Assembly: GCF_039531105.1 (NCBI RefSeq)
Contig: NZ_BAAAPK010000001.1
Coordinates: forward strand, 1,550,001 to 1,614,000
Direction: 5' to 3'
Source of the DNA: Microbacterium lacus
Lineage (GTDB): Bacteria > Actinomycetota > Actinomycetes > Actinomycetales > Microbacteriaceae
Length of the DNA stretch: 64,000 nt
Part shown: positions 8,627 through 16,893 of the stretch, one piece after another
Layout of the letters: every line of letters begins with the position of its first letter
How positions within the stretch are numbered: the first letter of the stretch is position 1
Made by a program: the position numbers and the translations under genes
Notes under the pieces: model-generated
Database searches by the model: none
Seen by the model: only the letters and a program-made list of their open reading frames with translations
Told to the model about the DNA's origin: nothing

Positions 8627-8977
8627 TCAGCCGCGCAGGACGTTGAAGCGACGCGCTCCCACGGCGAGCACGTCGTACCGCCCGTGCAGCGCGATCGGTG
8701 TGCCCGTGAGGGCTTCCGCCGCGGCGCCGGCGCCGCTCCACAGCTCGACCAGTTCACCCTCGGCGAGCGTGCGCACCGCGATCACGCCGGTGCCGGCATC
8801 CGCGGATTCGACGATGCCGTCGACCCAGTCCGACGGCGTCGCCGCCGAGAGGCGTGCCTGGATCAGGTGCAGAGCGTGCCCGGGGGCGAAGGACGAGCAG
8901 GAGGCGCCGTGGATGCACATGCACGCCGCACGCTCACGCACCGGAACGGGCGGAAGGTGGCGGTGCGGACTCGACAC
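8627..8977 (-). CDS. Small hypothetical protein with a Cys-rich N-terminal cluster
   Basis: A 116-residue protein beginning at a GTG (8977) with an AGGAGA ribosome site 5 nt upstream. The N-terminal part has the cluster ACMCIHGASCSSF (C-x-C-x5-C), preceded by two histidines (SPHRHLPP), which could bind metal. The remainder looks like a small beta fold (DAGTGVIAVRTLAEGELVELW, GRYDVLAVGARRFNVLRG). I do not recognise the family. It converges on the copper-binding bundle gene with 29 nt between stops. The cysteines and the context make a copper or zinc role possible but unproven. Confidence 0.65.
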   Translation of the reverse strand: MSSPHRHLPPVPVRERAACMCIHGASCSSFAPGHALHLIQARLSAATPSDWVDGIVESADAGTGVIAVRTLAEGELVELWSGAGAAAEALTGTPIALHGRYDVLAVGARRFNVLRG

Positions 8978-9055
8978 GGTGATCTCCTGACAGGTAGGTT
9001 CGGTTATCCGTCAGGCTAGGCGCGATGCCGCCGGCGGGCACGTCACGCGACACAC

Positions 9056-9071
9056 GACGCAACATTGCGTC
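9056..9071. promoter_or_regulatory. 16-bp palindrome upstream of garA
   Basis: GACGCAACATTGCGTC has perfect 7-bp arms and a 2-bp centre. It stands in the divergent region between the 8977 start (minus) and garA (plus). The arrangement suits a dimeric regulator; none is identified. Confidence 0.45.
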
Positions 9072-9148
9072 CGGCGCCTTCATCCCCCCGATGCGGCCGT
9101 TTCGAGGGGCGCCCGATCCGTTACGCTGGAATGGACGAGAGGAACACC

Positions 9149-9655
9149 GTGGAGGACAACCGCCGCCCCGAGCCGGATGACATCCGCAAGGCTCCCGGTA
9201 CGGGCGCCGACGCGGGCTTCTCGCACGGTGCCGACACGACGCAGACCTTCGGGCACGACTCCGACCTGTCGTTCGTGCCCTTCGGCAGCGACCTGAGCGA
9301 AGCCGAGCTCGACGCGATCGAGGCTCTCCCGACGCGCTCGGCGCTGTTCCTCGTCCGCTCCGGCCCGACAGCCGGAGCCCGGTACCTTCTGGACACCGAC
9401 GTGACGACCGTGGGCCGCCACCCCGAGGCCGACATCTTCTTCGACGACGTGACCGTGTCCCGCCGTCATGCCGAGATCACGCGCAGCGGCACGTCTTTCG
9501 AGCTCGTCGACCAGCGTTCGCTGAACGGGACGTACGTCAACGGCGAGCGCGTCGACCGTGCCGTGCTCACGAACGGCTCGGAAGTGCGCGTCGGCAAGTT
9601 CCGCCTCAACTTCTTCGTCTCGCCCGCCGACCTCGCGCAGGCGGCGGACGCCTGA
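9149..9655 (+). CDS. garA: GarA/OdhI-type FHA domain regulator
   Basis: About 168 residues. The C-terminal FHA domain is intact: VGRHPEADIFFDDVTVSRRH carries the phosphothreonine-binding Arg, Ser and His, followed by SLNGTYVNGERV. The flexible N-terminus includes DTTQTFGHDSDLSF, equivalent to the twin-threonine segment that PknB/PknG phosphorylate in mycobacterial GarA and corynebacterial OdhI. Unphosphorylated protein inhibits 2-oxoglutarate dehydrogenase; phosphorylation closes the FHA domain on its own tail. GTG 9149 is preferred because GAGAGG sits 7 nt upstream; ATG 9131 is the alternative, but it lies only 3 nt from the TACGCT -10 element. It forms the conserved garA-ftsR-merR block, and the kinase gene is at 23.7 kb. 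Confidence 0.9.
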   Translation: MEDNRRPEPDDIRKAPGTGADAGFSHGADTTQTFGHDSDLSFVPFGSDLSEAELDAIEALPTRSALFLVRSGPTAGARYLLDTDVTTVGRHPEADIFFDDVTVSRRHAEITRSGTSFELVDQRSLNGTYVNGERVDRAVLTNGSEVRVGKFRLNFFVSPADLAQAADA

Positions 9656-10344
9656 TGCCGGCGTCGTCCGCCCGCGAACGCTCGTCGTCCGCGGGTCTGC
9701 TCAGCATCGGTCAGGTGCTGGCGCGGCTGAGCCCCGAGTTCCCGAATCTCACCTCGAGCAAACTCCGCTTCCTCGAGGTGCAGGGCATCGTGATGCCGAC
9801 CCGGACCGAGTCCGGCTACCGCAAGTTCTCGCAGGGCGATCTCGAACGACTGCGACTCGCGCTGACGCTGCAGCGCGACCACTACATGCCCCTCGTCGTG
9901 ATCCGCGAGTACCTGGCAGACCTCGACGCCGGGCGCGATCCGGCACTGCCCACGACGGTGCCGCCGTCGATCGTCGCGGCTCCGCGCCGCTACCGTCGCG
10001 AGGAGCTGCTTGCGGCCTCGGGAGCGGCTCCGCAGCTGCTCAACGACGCGATCAGCACGGGCGTCCTGACGGCAGCAGACGGGTACAACGACCAGGCCGT
10101 GGCGATTCTTCGGGCCCTCGTCGCCCTCGACCGGCACGGCATCGAGCCGCGCCACGTCCGCACGCTCCGCCAGAGCGCCGAACGCGATGTCGCCCTCGTA
10201 GAGTCGGCGCTCGCGCCGCTCCTCCGGCGATCGGATGCCGGATCCCGCGCCCGCGCGAGCGAACTGGCGCCCGAACTCGCTCAGCGTCTCGACGATGTGC
10301 GGGCGATCTTCGCCCGTGCGGCGCTGGATCGAATCCTTTCCTGA
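9655..10344 (+). CDS. ftsR: FtsR-like MerR family regulator
   Basis: A 229-residue MerR-type protein whose ATG overlaps the garA stop by one base (TGATG), so the two are co-translated. The winged helix covers residues 15-85: LLSIGQVLARLSPEFPNLTSSKLRFLE, then RTESGYRKFSQGDLERLRL. The long C-terminal part is helical. It matches the actinobacterial FtsR family (Rv1828 in Mycobacterium tuberculosis), reported in corynebacteria to activate ftsZ. The window also carries ftsZ at 42.8 kb with an inverted repeat in its promoter region, a possible but unproven target. Confidence 0.85.
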   Translation: MPASSARERSSSAGLLSIGQVLARLSPEFPNLTSSKLRFLEVQGIVMPTRTESGYRKFSQGDLERLRLALTLQRDHYMPLVVIREYLADLDAGRDPALPTTVPPSIVAAPRRYRREELLAASGAAPQLLNDAISTGVLTAADGYNDQAVAILRALVALDRHGIEPRHVRTLRQSAERDVALVESALAPLLRRSDAGSRARASELAPELAQRLDDVRAIFARAALDRILS

Positions 10345-10437
10345 TCAGCGACACGCCGCCCGTCCGGAGCGGATGTCGTTGCCCGAGGGCCGTGGCCCAT
10401 CTAACGTTGAGATGTCCGATCATCAAGGAGGAGGCGT

Positions 10438-10980
10438 ATGAACGCGCACGACGAGGGCGAACCCCGGTTCGTGACCGACCTCCTCTTCACGGACGGCCTG
10501 CCGGCGATGGATGACGAGGTCGGCTACCGCGGCGCCGTCGCAGCGCGCGCGGCCGGCATCACCTACCGTCAGCTGGACTACTGGGCCCGCACCGAACTGG
10601 TGGAACCCACGGTGCGGGGAGCGAACGGCTCGGGATCCCAGCGGTTGTACGGCTTCCGCGACATCCTCGTGCTCAAGCTCGTGAAGCGACTGCTGGACAC
10701 CGGGATCTCCCTTCAGCAGATCCGCACCGCCGTCGAGCAGCTGAGAGCCTCCGGCATCCGCGACCTCGCCGGAACCACGCTCATGAGCGACGGCGCGTCC
10801 GTCTACCTGTGCACGTCGAACGATGAGGTCATCGACCTCGTCAGCCGCGGGCAGGGCGTCTTCGGCATCGCGGTCGGGAAGGTGCTGCACGAGGTCGAGT
10901 CGACGCTCGTCGACTTCGACGCGCAGGCGCCCGAGGCGATGGACGAGCTTTCCGCTCGCCGCGCCGCCCGCACCGCCTGA
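10438..10980 (+). CDS. MerR family transcriptional regulator (Rv1830-like)
   Basis: A 180-residue protein with a very strong ribosome site (AAGGAGGAGGCGT) before its ATG. The MerR domain is clear: GYRGAVAARAAGITYRQLDYWARTELVEPTVR, then SGSQRLYGFRDILVLKLVKRLLDTGISLQQIR. The C-terminal region (DLAGTTLMSDGASVYLC to the end) is the effector or dimerisation part and lacks the metal-binding cysteines of MerR. It corresponds to Rv1830, the second MerR gene of the mycobacterial garA cluster. In that cluster a bifunctional nuclease gene (Rv1829) separates the two regulators; here only 93 nt lie between them. Confidence 0.85.
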   Translation: MNAHDEGEPRFVTDLLFTDGLPAMDDEVGYRGAVAARAAGITYRQLDYWARTELVEPTVRGANGSGSQRLYGFRDILVLKLVKRLLDTGISLQQIRTAVEQLRASGIRDLAGTTLMSDGASVYLCTSNDEVIDLVSRGQGVFGIAVGKVLHEVESTLVDFDAQAPEAMDELSARRAARTA

Positions 10981-11035
10981 CGCTCAGCCAGACGCGGGCT
11001 CCGCGCGACGGAGGAGCCGTGCGCGGGGGACGGGT

Positions 11036-11845
11036 TCAGGCGCGGGCTTCGCCGGCGACCGGGATGCGCCCGGTGCGGACGACGCGGTCCAGCAGGGCGT
11101 CGAAGTCCGCGGCGAGCTCCTGCGCGGAGTCGCCGGGCCAGATGTGCAGGGGCTTCGCGGCGCCCTGCGCCTGCTGAAGAGACGTGCGTTCCGGCAGCTG
11201 CGGCGAGAGCACGAGCGGGCCGAACATGTCGCGCAGCTCCTTGATGCGGAACTGGTGCTCGATCGACTGGGGCCGCACGCGGTTGACGACGATGCCGAGG
11301 GGCTGCAGGCGCGGCGAGAGACCACGCCGGATCTCCTCGATCGCGCGCAGAGCGCGGTCGGCGGCCGCGACGGAGAACAGACCGGGCTCGGTCACGACGA
11401 TGACCCGATCGGATGCCGCCCACGCGGTGCGGGTCAGGGCGTTGAGCGACGGCGCACAGTCGATCAGCACGAGGTCGTAGTCGGCCTCGATCGTGGCCAG
11501 CGCCTCCTCCATCTTCCAGACGTCGCGCACGGAGGGGTGCGGCCCGTCGAAGTTGATCGCCGACGGGCTTCCGATCATCACGTCGATCGTTCCGGGGTGC
11601 ACCTTCGCCCAGCCGCTCGAGGTGATCGCCTGACGGACGACCTTCTCCTTCGGGTTCGCCAGCACGTCGGCGACGTTGAGGCGACCGGCGACCTGGATGT
11701 CCATGCCGGTGGAGACATCGGACTGCGGGTCGAGATCCACCACGAGAGTCCGAACTCCCCGCGCGAATGCCGCGGAGGCGAGTCCCAGAGTCACGGTTGT
11801 CTTGCCGACCCCGCCCTTGAGCGAGCTGACGGAGAGTACGTGCAC
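11036..11845 (-). CDS. ParA family ATPase
   Basis: A 269-residue Walker-type ATPase. The deviant Walker [20 protein letters not shown] is at residues 7-25 with the signature lysine; VVDLDPQSD and the Walker B-like YDLVLIDCAPSLNALT follow. No N-terminal HTH is present, unlike chromosome or plasmid ParA proteins, and there is no parB next to it. The best analogues are orphan ParA-like proteins of Actinobacteria (corynebacterial PldP, mycobacterial Rv1708), implicated in division or positioning. It starts with GTG 11845; TAACGT ends 8 nt upstream, so the mRNA may be leaderless. It diverges from pyc. Confidence 0.85.
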   Translation of the reverse strand: MHVLSVSSLKGGVGKTTVTLGLASAAFARGVRTLVVDLDPQSDVSTGMDIQVAGRLNVADVLANPKEKVVRQAITSSGWAKVHPGTIDVMIGSPSAINFDGPHPSVRDVWKMEEALATIEADYDLVLIDCAPSLNALTRTAWAASDRVIVVTEPGLFSVAAADRALRAIEEIRRGLSPRLQPLGIVVNRVRPQSIEHQFRIKELRDMFGPLVLSPQLPERTSLQQAQGAAKPLHIWPGDSAQELAADFDALLDRVVRTGRIPVAGEARA

Positions 11846-11867
11846 AATCCACCACGTTACCGTCCCC

Positions 11868-11873
11868 TAGGCT
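11868..11873 (+). promoter_or_regulatory. Likely -10 element for pyc
   Basis: TAGGCT, 57 nt before the pyc ATG, in the 85-bp divergent region with the ParA gene. Confidence 0.4.
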
Positions 11874-11930
11874 GAGAGCACACTCAGCCCGACCCCAGGC
11901 CTCATCGACGGGCCACCCAGCGAGGTGTGA

Positions 11931-14900
11931 ATGTTCCGCAAGATCCTGGTCGCCAACCGCGGTGAAATCGCCATCCGCGCGTTCCGTGCCGCATACGAGC
12001 TGGGGGCGCGCACCGTCGCCGTCTTCCCTTACGAGGACAGGGGCTCGCTGCACCGGCAGAAAGCCGATGAGTCCTACGTGATCGGCGAGCCGGGGCATCC
12101 GGTACGCGCGTACCTCGACGTCGACGAGATCATCCGCGTCGCACTCGAATCCGGCGCGGACGCGATCTACCCCGGTTACGGCTTCCTGTCCGAGAATCCC
12201 GAGCTCGCCGCACGGGCCGCCGAGAACGGCATCACGTTCATCGGGCCGCCCTCGGCCGCCCTGGAGATGGCGGGCAACAAGGTGACCGCGAAGCAGTACG
12301 CGATCGCCGCGGGCGTCCCCGTGCTGCGCTCGACCGAGGCCTCGGAGGACGTCGACGTCCTCGTCGCCCAGGCCGCGGACATCGGCTTCCCGATCTTCGT
12401 GAAGGCCGTCGCCGGTGGCGGCGGTCGCGGCATGCGCCGTGTCGAGACGCCCGGGGCGCTCCCGCCGGCCATCGCGGAGGCGATGCGCGAAGCGGGTGCT
12501 GCGTTCGGCGACTCGCGCGTCTTCCTGGAGCAGGCCGTCGTCCGCCCGCGCCACATCGAGGTGCAGATCCTCGCGGACGCGACCGGGCACACCGTGCACC
12601 TGTTCGAGCGCGACTGCTCCGTGCAGCGTCGGCACCAGAAGGTGATCGAGATCGCGCCCGCACCGAACCTGGACGAGGAGCTACGTCGCCGCATCCACCG
12701 CGACGCCGTCGCGTTCGCGGAGTCGATCGGCTACGCGAACGCCGGAACGGTGGAGTTCCTGGTCGACACGGCGGGGGAGCGGGCGGGGGAGCACGTCTTC
12801 ATCGAGATGAACCCCCGCATCCAGGTCGAGCACACCGTCACGGAAGAGGTCACCGACGTCGACCTGGTGCAGTCGCAGATCCGCATCGCGGCCGGCGAGA
12901 CCCTGGTCGACCTCGGTCTGAATCAGGAGGACATCGTCCTGCGCGGGGCGGCGCTGCAGTGCCGCATCACGACGGAGGACCCGTCGCAGGGGTTCCGTCC
13001 CGACACCGGACGCATCACGACGTATCGGTCGCCCGGCGGTGCCGGCATCCGTCTCGACGGCGGAACGACCGCCGCAGGATCCCAGATCAGCCCTCACTTC
13101 GACTCGATGCTCGCCAAGCTCACGTGCCGCGGGAGGGACTTCCCCGCCGCCGTCGCCCGGGCCAAGCGCGCGCTCGCGGAGTTCCGCATCCGCGGTGTCG
13201 CGACCAACATCCCGTTCCTGCGCGCCGTGCTCGATGATCCGTCGTTCGTGGTGGGCGATCTCAGCACGGCGTTCATCGAGGAGCGTCCGGCGCTGCTGAC
13301 CACGAACCCGTCCCGCGACCGCGCGACGAAGCTCATCAACTGGCTCGCCGACGTCACCGTGAATCGCCCCTACGGCGAGAAGCCGCTGGCGACCTCGCCC
13401 GGCAGCAAGCTTCCGGCGATCGACCTGTCGGCTCCCGCTCCCGCGGGAACTCTGGACCGACTGAGGGAGCTCGGCCCCGCCGGGTTCGCGCAGGCGCTGC
13501 GCGCCCAGGTGCCGCTCGCGGTCACCGAGACCACCTACCGCGACGCCCACCAGTCTCTCCTCGCGACACGCGTGCGCACGCGCGATCTCGTCCGCGTCGG
13601 TCCCCACGTCGCGCGGATGACCCCGGGGCTGCTGTCCGTGGAGGCGTGGGGTGGTGCGACGTACGACGTCGCGCTGCGCTTCCTCGCCGAGGATCCCTGG
13701 GAGCGTCTGGCGGCGGTACGCGAGGCGATCCCCAACATCCCGATCCAGATGCTGCTGCGCGGACGCAACACCGTCGGCTACACGCCGCGCCCGGTCGAGG
13801 TGACGGATGCCTTCGTGAAGGAGGCGGCCGCGACCGGCGTCGACATCTTCCGGATCTTCGACGCCCTCAACGACGTCGACCAGATGCGGCCGGCGATCGA
13901 ATCCGTCCTGGACACGGGCACCGCCGTCGCCGAAGTCGCCGTCTGCTACACCGGCAATCTGCTCGACCCCGCGGAAGACCTCTACACGCTGGACTACTAC
14001 CTGCGTCTGGCTGACCAGATCGTGGCTTCCGGCGCGCACATCCTCGCGATCAAGGACATGGCGGGACTTCTGCGTCCCGCCGCGGCGGCCCGGCTCGTCA
14101 CCGCACTGCGCGAGCGATTCGACCTGCCCGTGCACCTGCACACGCACGACACGGCCGGCGGCCAGCTCGCGACCCTGCTCGCGGCGAGCGCTGCCGGCGT
14201 GGACGCCGTGGATGCCGCGGCCGCGCCGCTGTCGGGCACCACGAGCCAGCCCTCCCTGTCCGCGCTGGTCGCGGCTCTCGCCGACACCGACCGCGACACG
14301 GGTCTCGACCTCGCCGCGATCAGCGACTTGGAGCCGTACTGGGAGGGCGTCCGCCACCTGTACGCGCCATTCGAGTCGGGCCTGCCCGGGCCCACCGGCC
14401 GGGTGTACCACCACGAGATCCCCGGGGGTCAGCTCTCCAACCTCCGCCAGCAGGCGATCGCTCTGGGCATGGCGGATGATTTCGAACTCATCGAGGACAT
14501 GTACGCCGCCGCCGACCGGATCCTCGGCCGGATCCCGAAGGTCACCCCCTCGTCGAAGGTCGTCGGCGATCTGGCCCTCGCGCTCGTGGCAGCGAAGGCG
14601 GATCCGGCCGACTTCGCCGAGAACCCGCAGAACTACGACATCCCCGACTCGGTCGTCGGCTTCATGGCCGGCGAACTCGGCGACCTTCCCGGAGGCTGGC
14701 CGGAGCCGTTCCGCACGAAGGTCCTCGCCGGTCGTCAGGTCTCGATCGAGATCCCTCCGCTGACGGATGCCGAGCGCGAAGGTCTCGCTGGGGACGCGGC
14801 ATCCCGCCGTCGTACCCTGAACCGCCTGCTCTTCCCCGGCCCCGCGAAAGAGTTCGAGGCGGCGCGCGAGACGTACGGCGACCTGTCCAGTCTCGGCACC

Positions 14901-15338
14901 CCGGACTACCTCTATGGGCTCAAGCCCGGCGAGGAGCACGTGGCCGAGATCGATCCCGGCGTGCAGCTGTACGTCGGACTCGAGGCCATCGGCGAAGCCG
15001 ACGCGAAGGGCATCCGCACCGTGATGACCACGCTGAACGGCCAGCTGCGCCCGGTGTATGTGCGCGACCGCAGCATCGCGGTGCAGGAGCGACAGGCCGA
15101 GCGCGCCGACACCACGAAGCCGGGTCAGGTCGCGGCGCCGTTCTCCGGCGTCGTGACGCTCAAGGCGTCGGTGGGGGAGACGGTCAAGGCCGGTCAGCCG
15201 GTCGCGTCGATCGAGGCGATGAAGATGGAGGCGGCGATCACCGCGCCGGTGGACGGCGTCGTGGAGCGTCTCGCGATCGGTGCGACGCAGCAGGTGGAGG
15301 CCGGCGACCTTTTGGTCGTCATCCGCACCGGACAGTAG
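11931..15338 (+). CDS. pyc: Pyruvate carboxylase
   Basis: A full-length 1135-residue single-chain enzyme that carboxylates pyruvate to oxaloacetate with ATP, bicarbonate and biotin, the main anaplerotic reaction. The biotin carboxylase domain is residues 1-450: MFRKILVANRGEIAIRAFRA, the ATP loop KAVAGGGGRGMR, and EMNPRIQVEHTVTEEV. The carboxyltransferase TIM barrel begins near residue 525 (TETTYRDAHQSLLATRVR) with FRIFDALNDVDQM and HLHTHDTAGG. The C-terminal carrier has EAMKMEA, and the biotinylated lysine is residue 1098. The ATG lies in GTGTGAATG, so a GTG two codons upstream cannot be excluded. It stands alone, diverging from the ParA gene. Confidence 0.97.
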   Translation: MFRKILVANRGEIAIRAFRAAYELGARTVAVFPYEDRGSLHRQKADESYVIGEPGHPVRAYLDVDEIIRVALESGADAIYPGYGFLSENPELAARAAENGITFIGPPSAALEMAGNKVTAKQYAIAAGVPVLRSTEASEDVDVLVAQAADIGFPIFVKAVAGGGGRGMRRVETPGALPPAIAEAMREAGAAFGDSRVFLEQAVVRPRHIEVQILADATGHTVHLFERDCSVQRRHQKVIEIAPAPNLDEELRRRIHRDAVAFAESIGYANAGTVEFLVDTAGERAGEHVFIEMNPRIQVEHTVTEEVTDVDLVQSQIRIAAGETLVDLGLNQEDIVLRGAALQCRITTEDPSQGFRPDTGRITTYRSPGGAGIRLDGGTTAAGSQISPHFDSMLAKLTCRGRDFPAAVARAKRALAEFRIRGVATNIPFLRAVLDDPSFVVGDLSTAFIEERPALLTTNPSRDRATKLINWLADVTVNRPYGEKPLATSPGSKLPAIDLSAPAPAGTLDRLRELGPAGFAQALRAQVPLAVTETTYRDAHQSLLATRVRTRDLVRVGPHVARMTPGLLSVEAWGGATYDVALRFLAEDPWERLAAVREAIPNIPIQMLLRGRNTVGYTPRPVEVTDAFVKEAAATGVDIFRIFDALNDVDQMRPAIESVLDTGTAVAEVAVCYTGNLLDPAEDLYTLDYYLRLADQIVASGAHILAIKDMAGLLRPAAAARLVTALRERFDLPVHLHTHDTAGGQLATLLAASAAGVDAVDAAAAPLSGTTSQPSLSALVAALADTDRDTGLDLAAISDLEPYWEGVRHLYAPFESGLPGPTGRVYHHEIPGGQLSNLRQQAIALGMADDFELIEDMYAAADRILGRIPKVTPSSKVVGDLALALVAAKADPADFAENPQNYDIPDSVVGFMAGELGDLPGGWPEPFRTKVLAGRQVSIEIPPLTDAEREGLAGDAASRRRTLNRLLFPGPAKEFEAARETYGDLSSLGTPDYLYGLKPGEEHVAEIDPGVQLYVGLEAIGEADAKGIRTVMTTLNGQLRPVYVRDRSIAVQERQAERADTTKPGQVAAPFSGVVTLKASVGETVKAGQPVASIEAMKMEAAITAPVDGVVERLAIGATQQVEAGDLLVVIRTGQ

Positions 15339-15392
15339 CCTGGAGGATGCGCTGATCTTCGCGCACCTTCCCTTCCTGTCTTGGAGATACCC

Positions 15393-16889
15393 GTGACGCC
15401 CGATCGCAACGACCCGACGCACGACGACACCGGCGAGCACGCCGTGCTCTCGGACGCGGCCAGCGTCGAGACCTCGGGCATCGGCATCCTGGGCGGACAC
15501 ACCGCGCAAGTGGACGTCGTCCTGCCCCCGCACGAGGATGACGACCTCGTCGACGACGACGTGGTCGACGATGTGCGCGCTTTCACCGAAGACGGTCCTC
15601 TCGTGATCGAGATCCACGAGTCCGAGGTGGAGGCCGCGCCCGAGGTGCATCCGGAGATCGTCGCGGAAGCCGTCATCGAGGACGACACCGTCGTTCCGGA
15701 GTCGGTGCACGCGCCGGCGACCGGCGACGTCGAGGACGCGGTGGTCGTCGATGACATCCCCCCTCGCCCGGCTGCACCCGTCCTCGACGCCCCCTCCACC
15801 GCCGTCGCGGACACCGGATCGGTGCCGACCACGCGACGGGAGGCGCACCACCCCGGCGAGGCCGTCCGCCCGCAGCCTGCGATGCAGCCGCGCACCGAGG
15901 TCGCGATGACCTCCAAGCGCCTGGGTGAATTCGAGGCGGATCGGGAGACCGCGGATCTGCTCACCGCCGATCGGCTGCTGGACCCGCAGCACATCGTCCG
16001 CCCCGAGCCCGAGGGCGTGTGGCAGCACTTCGTCTACTCGATCTCACGTCGTCGCATCAACCTCGGCGACGGCAAGCGTGCACGGGATCGCAAGGAGCTC
16101 GATCGGCGGATCTCGGCTCCGTTGAGCGGGGGAGCGCGATTCGTGCCGGTGCTCTCGAGGAAGGGCGGGGTCGGCAAGACCACGGTCACCACCCTCCTCG
16201 GCATGGCTCTGGCCGATGCGCGCGACGACCGGGTGATCGCCGTGGACGCGAACCCGGATCGCGGCACGCTCGCGGAGCGTATCTCGCGCTCGAGCGGCAA
16301 GACGGTGCGAGACCTCGTGAAGGTGCGGTCCGAGGTCTCGGGCTACAACGACATCTCGAACATCGTCGCCCGAGACGAGACCCGGCTGGACGTGCTCGCA
16401 TCGGATGCCGATCCGCGGGTTTCCGAGGCTCTCAGCGACCGCGACTACCACGACGTCGCCGGCGTCGCCGCGCACTACTACTCGATCGTGCTGACCGACA
16501 CGGGCACGGGGATCGTGCACTCCGTGATGGGCGCGACCCTCGACCTCGCCGACCAGATCGTCGTCGTCGCGGGGCTGAGCGTCGACGAGGCCCGCCTCGC
16601 CTCGGAGACCCTCACCTGGCTGGAGACGAACGGCTACGCCGAGCAGGTCCGCGGTGCTGTCGTGGTGATCAACAACGCCCGGCCCGGTGCGCCGCTCGTG
16701 CGTCAGGACGAGCTCGAAGGGCACTTCCGCAGCCGGGTCCGTACGGTCGTGCGGGTCCCGTACGATCCGCACATCGCCGCGGGCAGCGCGATCTCGTACC
16801 GCGAGCTGCAGCAGGGGACGCGCCAGGCTGCACGCGAACTCGCCGCCGCGGTGGTCGAGGGGCTCCGCTCGCTCGCGTCGGCGGCCTGA
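15393..16889 (+). CDS. EspI-like MinD/ParA ATPase with long acidic N-terminal region
   Basis: About 498 residues from a GTG with TTGGAGAT upstream. Residues 1-190 are low-complexity, rich in Asp, Glu, Val and Pro ([18 protein letters not shown]), and probably disordered. The C-terminal half is a SIMIBI ATPase: [20 protein letters not shown] near residue 255, [18 protein letters not shown], and [19 protein letters not shown]. The NLGDGK...R linker before the P-loop and the DANPDRGTL block are characteristic of the EspI/Rv3876 type associated with ESX secretion and related orphans. No WXG100, EccA-E or other ESX gene is nearby, so its partner is unknown. It lies 4 nt before def and is likely co-transcribed. 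Confidence 0.82.
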   Translation: MTPDRNDPTHDDTGEHAVLSDAASVETSGIGILGGHTAQVDVVLPPHEDDDLVDDDVVDDVRAFTEDGPLVIEIHESEVEAAPEVHPEIVAEAVIEDDTVVPESVHAPATGDVEDAVVVDDIPPRPAAPVLDAPSTAVADTGSVPTTRREAHHPGEAVRPQPAMQPRTEVAMTSKRLGEFEADRETADLLTADRLLDPQHIVRPEPEGVWQHFVYSISRRRINLGDGKRARDRKELDRRISAPLSGGARFVPVLSRKGGVGKTTVTTLLGMALADARDDRVIAVDANPDRGTLAERISRSSGKTVRDLVKVRSEVSGYNDISNIVARDETRLDVLASDADPRVSEALSDRDYHDVAGVAAHYYSIVLTDTGTGIVHSVMGATLDLADQIVVVAGLSVDEARLASETLTWLETNGYAEQVRGAVVVINNARPGAPLVRQDELEGHFRSRVRTVVRVPYDPHIAAGSAISYRELQQGTRQAARELAAAVVEGLRSLASAA

Positions 16890-16893
16890 ACGC

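Noticed and set aside
8604..8633. Terminator between the copper-bundle gene and the Cys-cluster gene
   Set aside because: CGTCC/GGACG pairing is interrupted by mismatches; too weak to call.
9065..9148. Longer N-terminus for GarA
   Set aside because: The region before 9131 holds the -10 element TACGCT and a palindrome; the peptide it would encode is unlike GarA proteins.
10997..11018. Hairpin GGCTCC/GGAGCC as a terminator between the merR and ParA genes
   Set aside because: The stem is only 6 bp with a 10-nt loop and no T tract, close to what chance gives at this GC content.
12681..16028. Very long open frame on the minus strand opposite pyc (over 1100 codons)
   Set aside because: It runs antisense to a complete pyruvate carboxylase and the EspI-like gene. 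The predicted protein is Arg/Gly/Val-rich low complexity with no motif. Such mirror frames are expected at this GC content; the same applies to 40017-44618, 1561-4029, 20424-22661 and 52862-55354.
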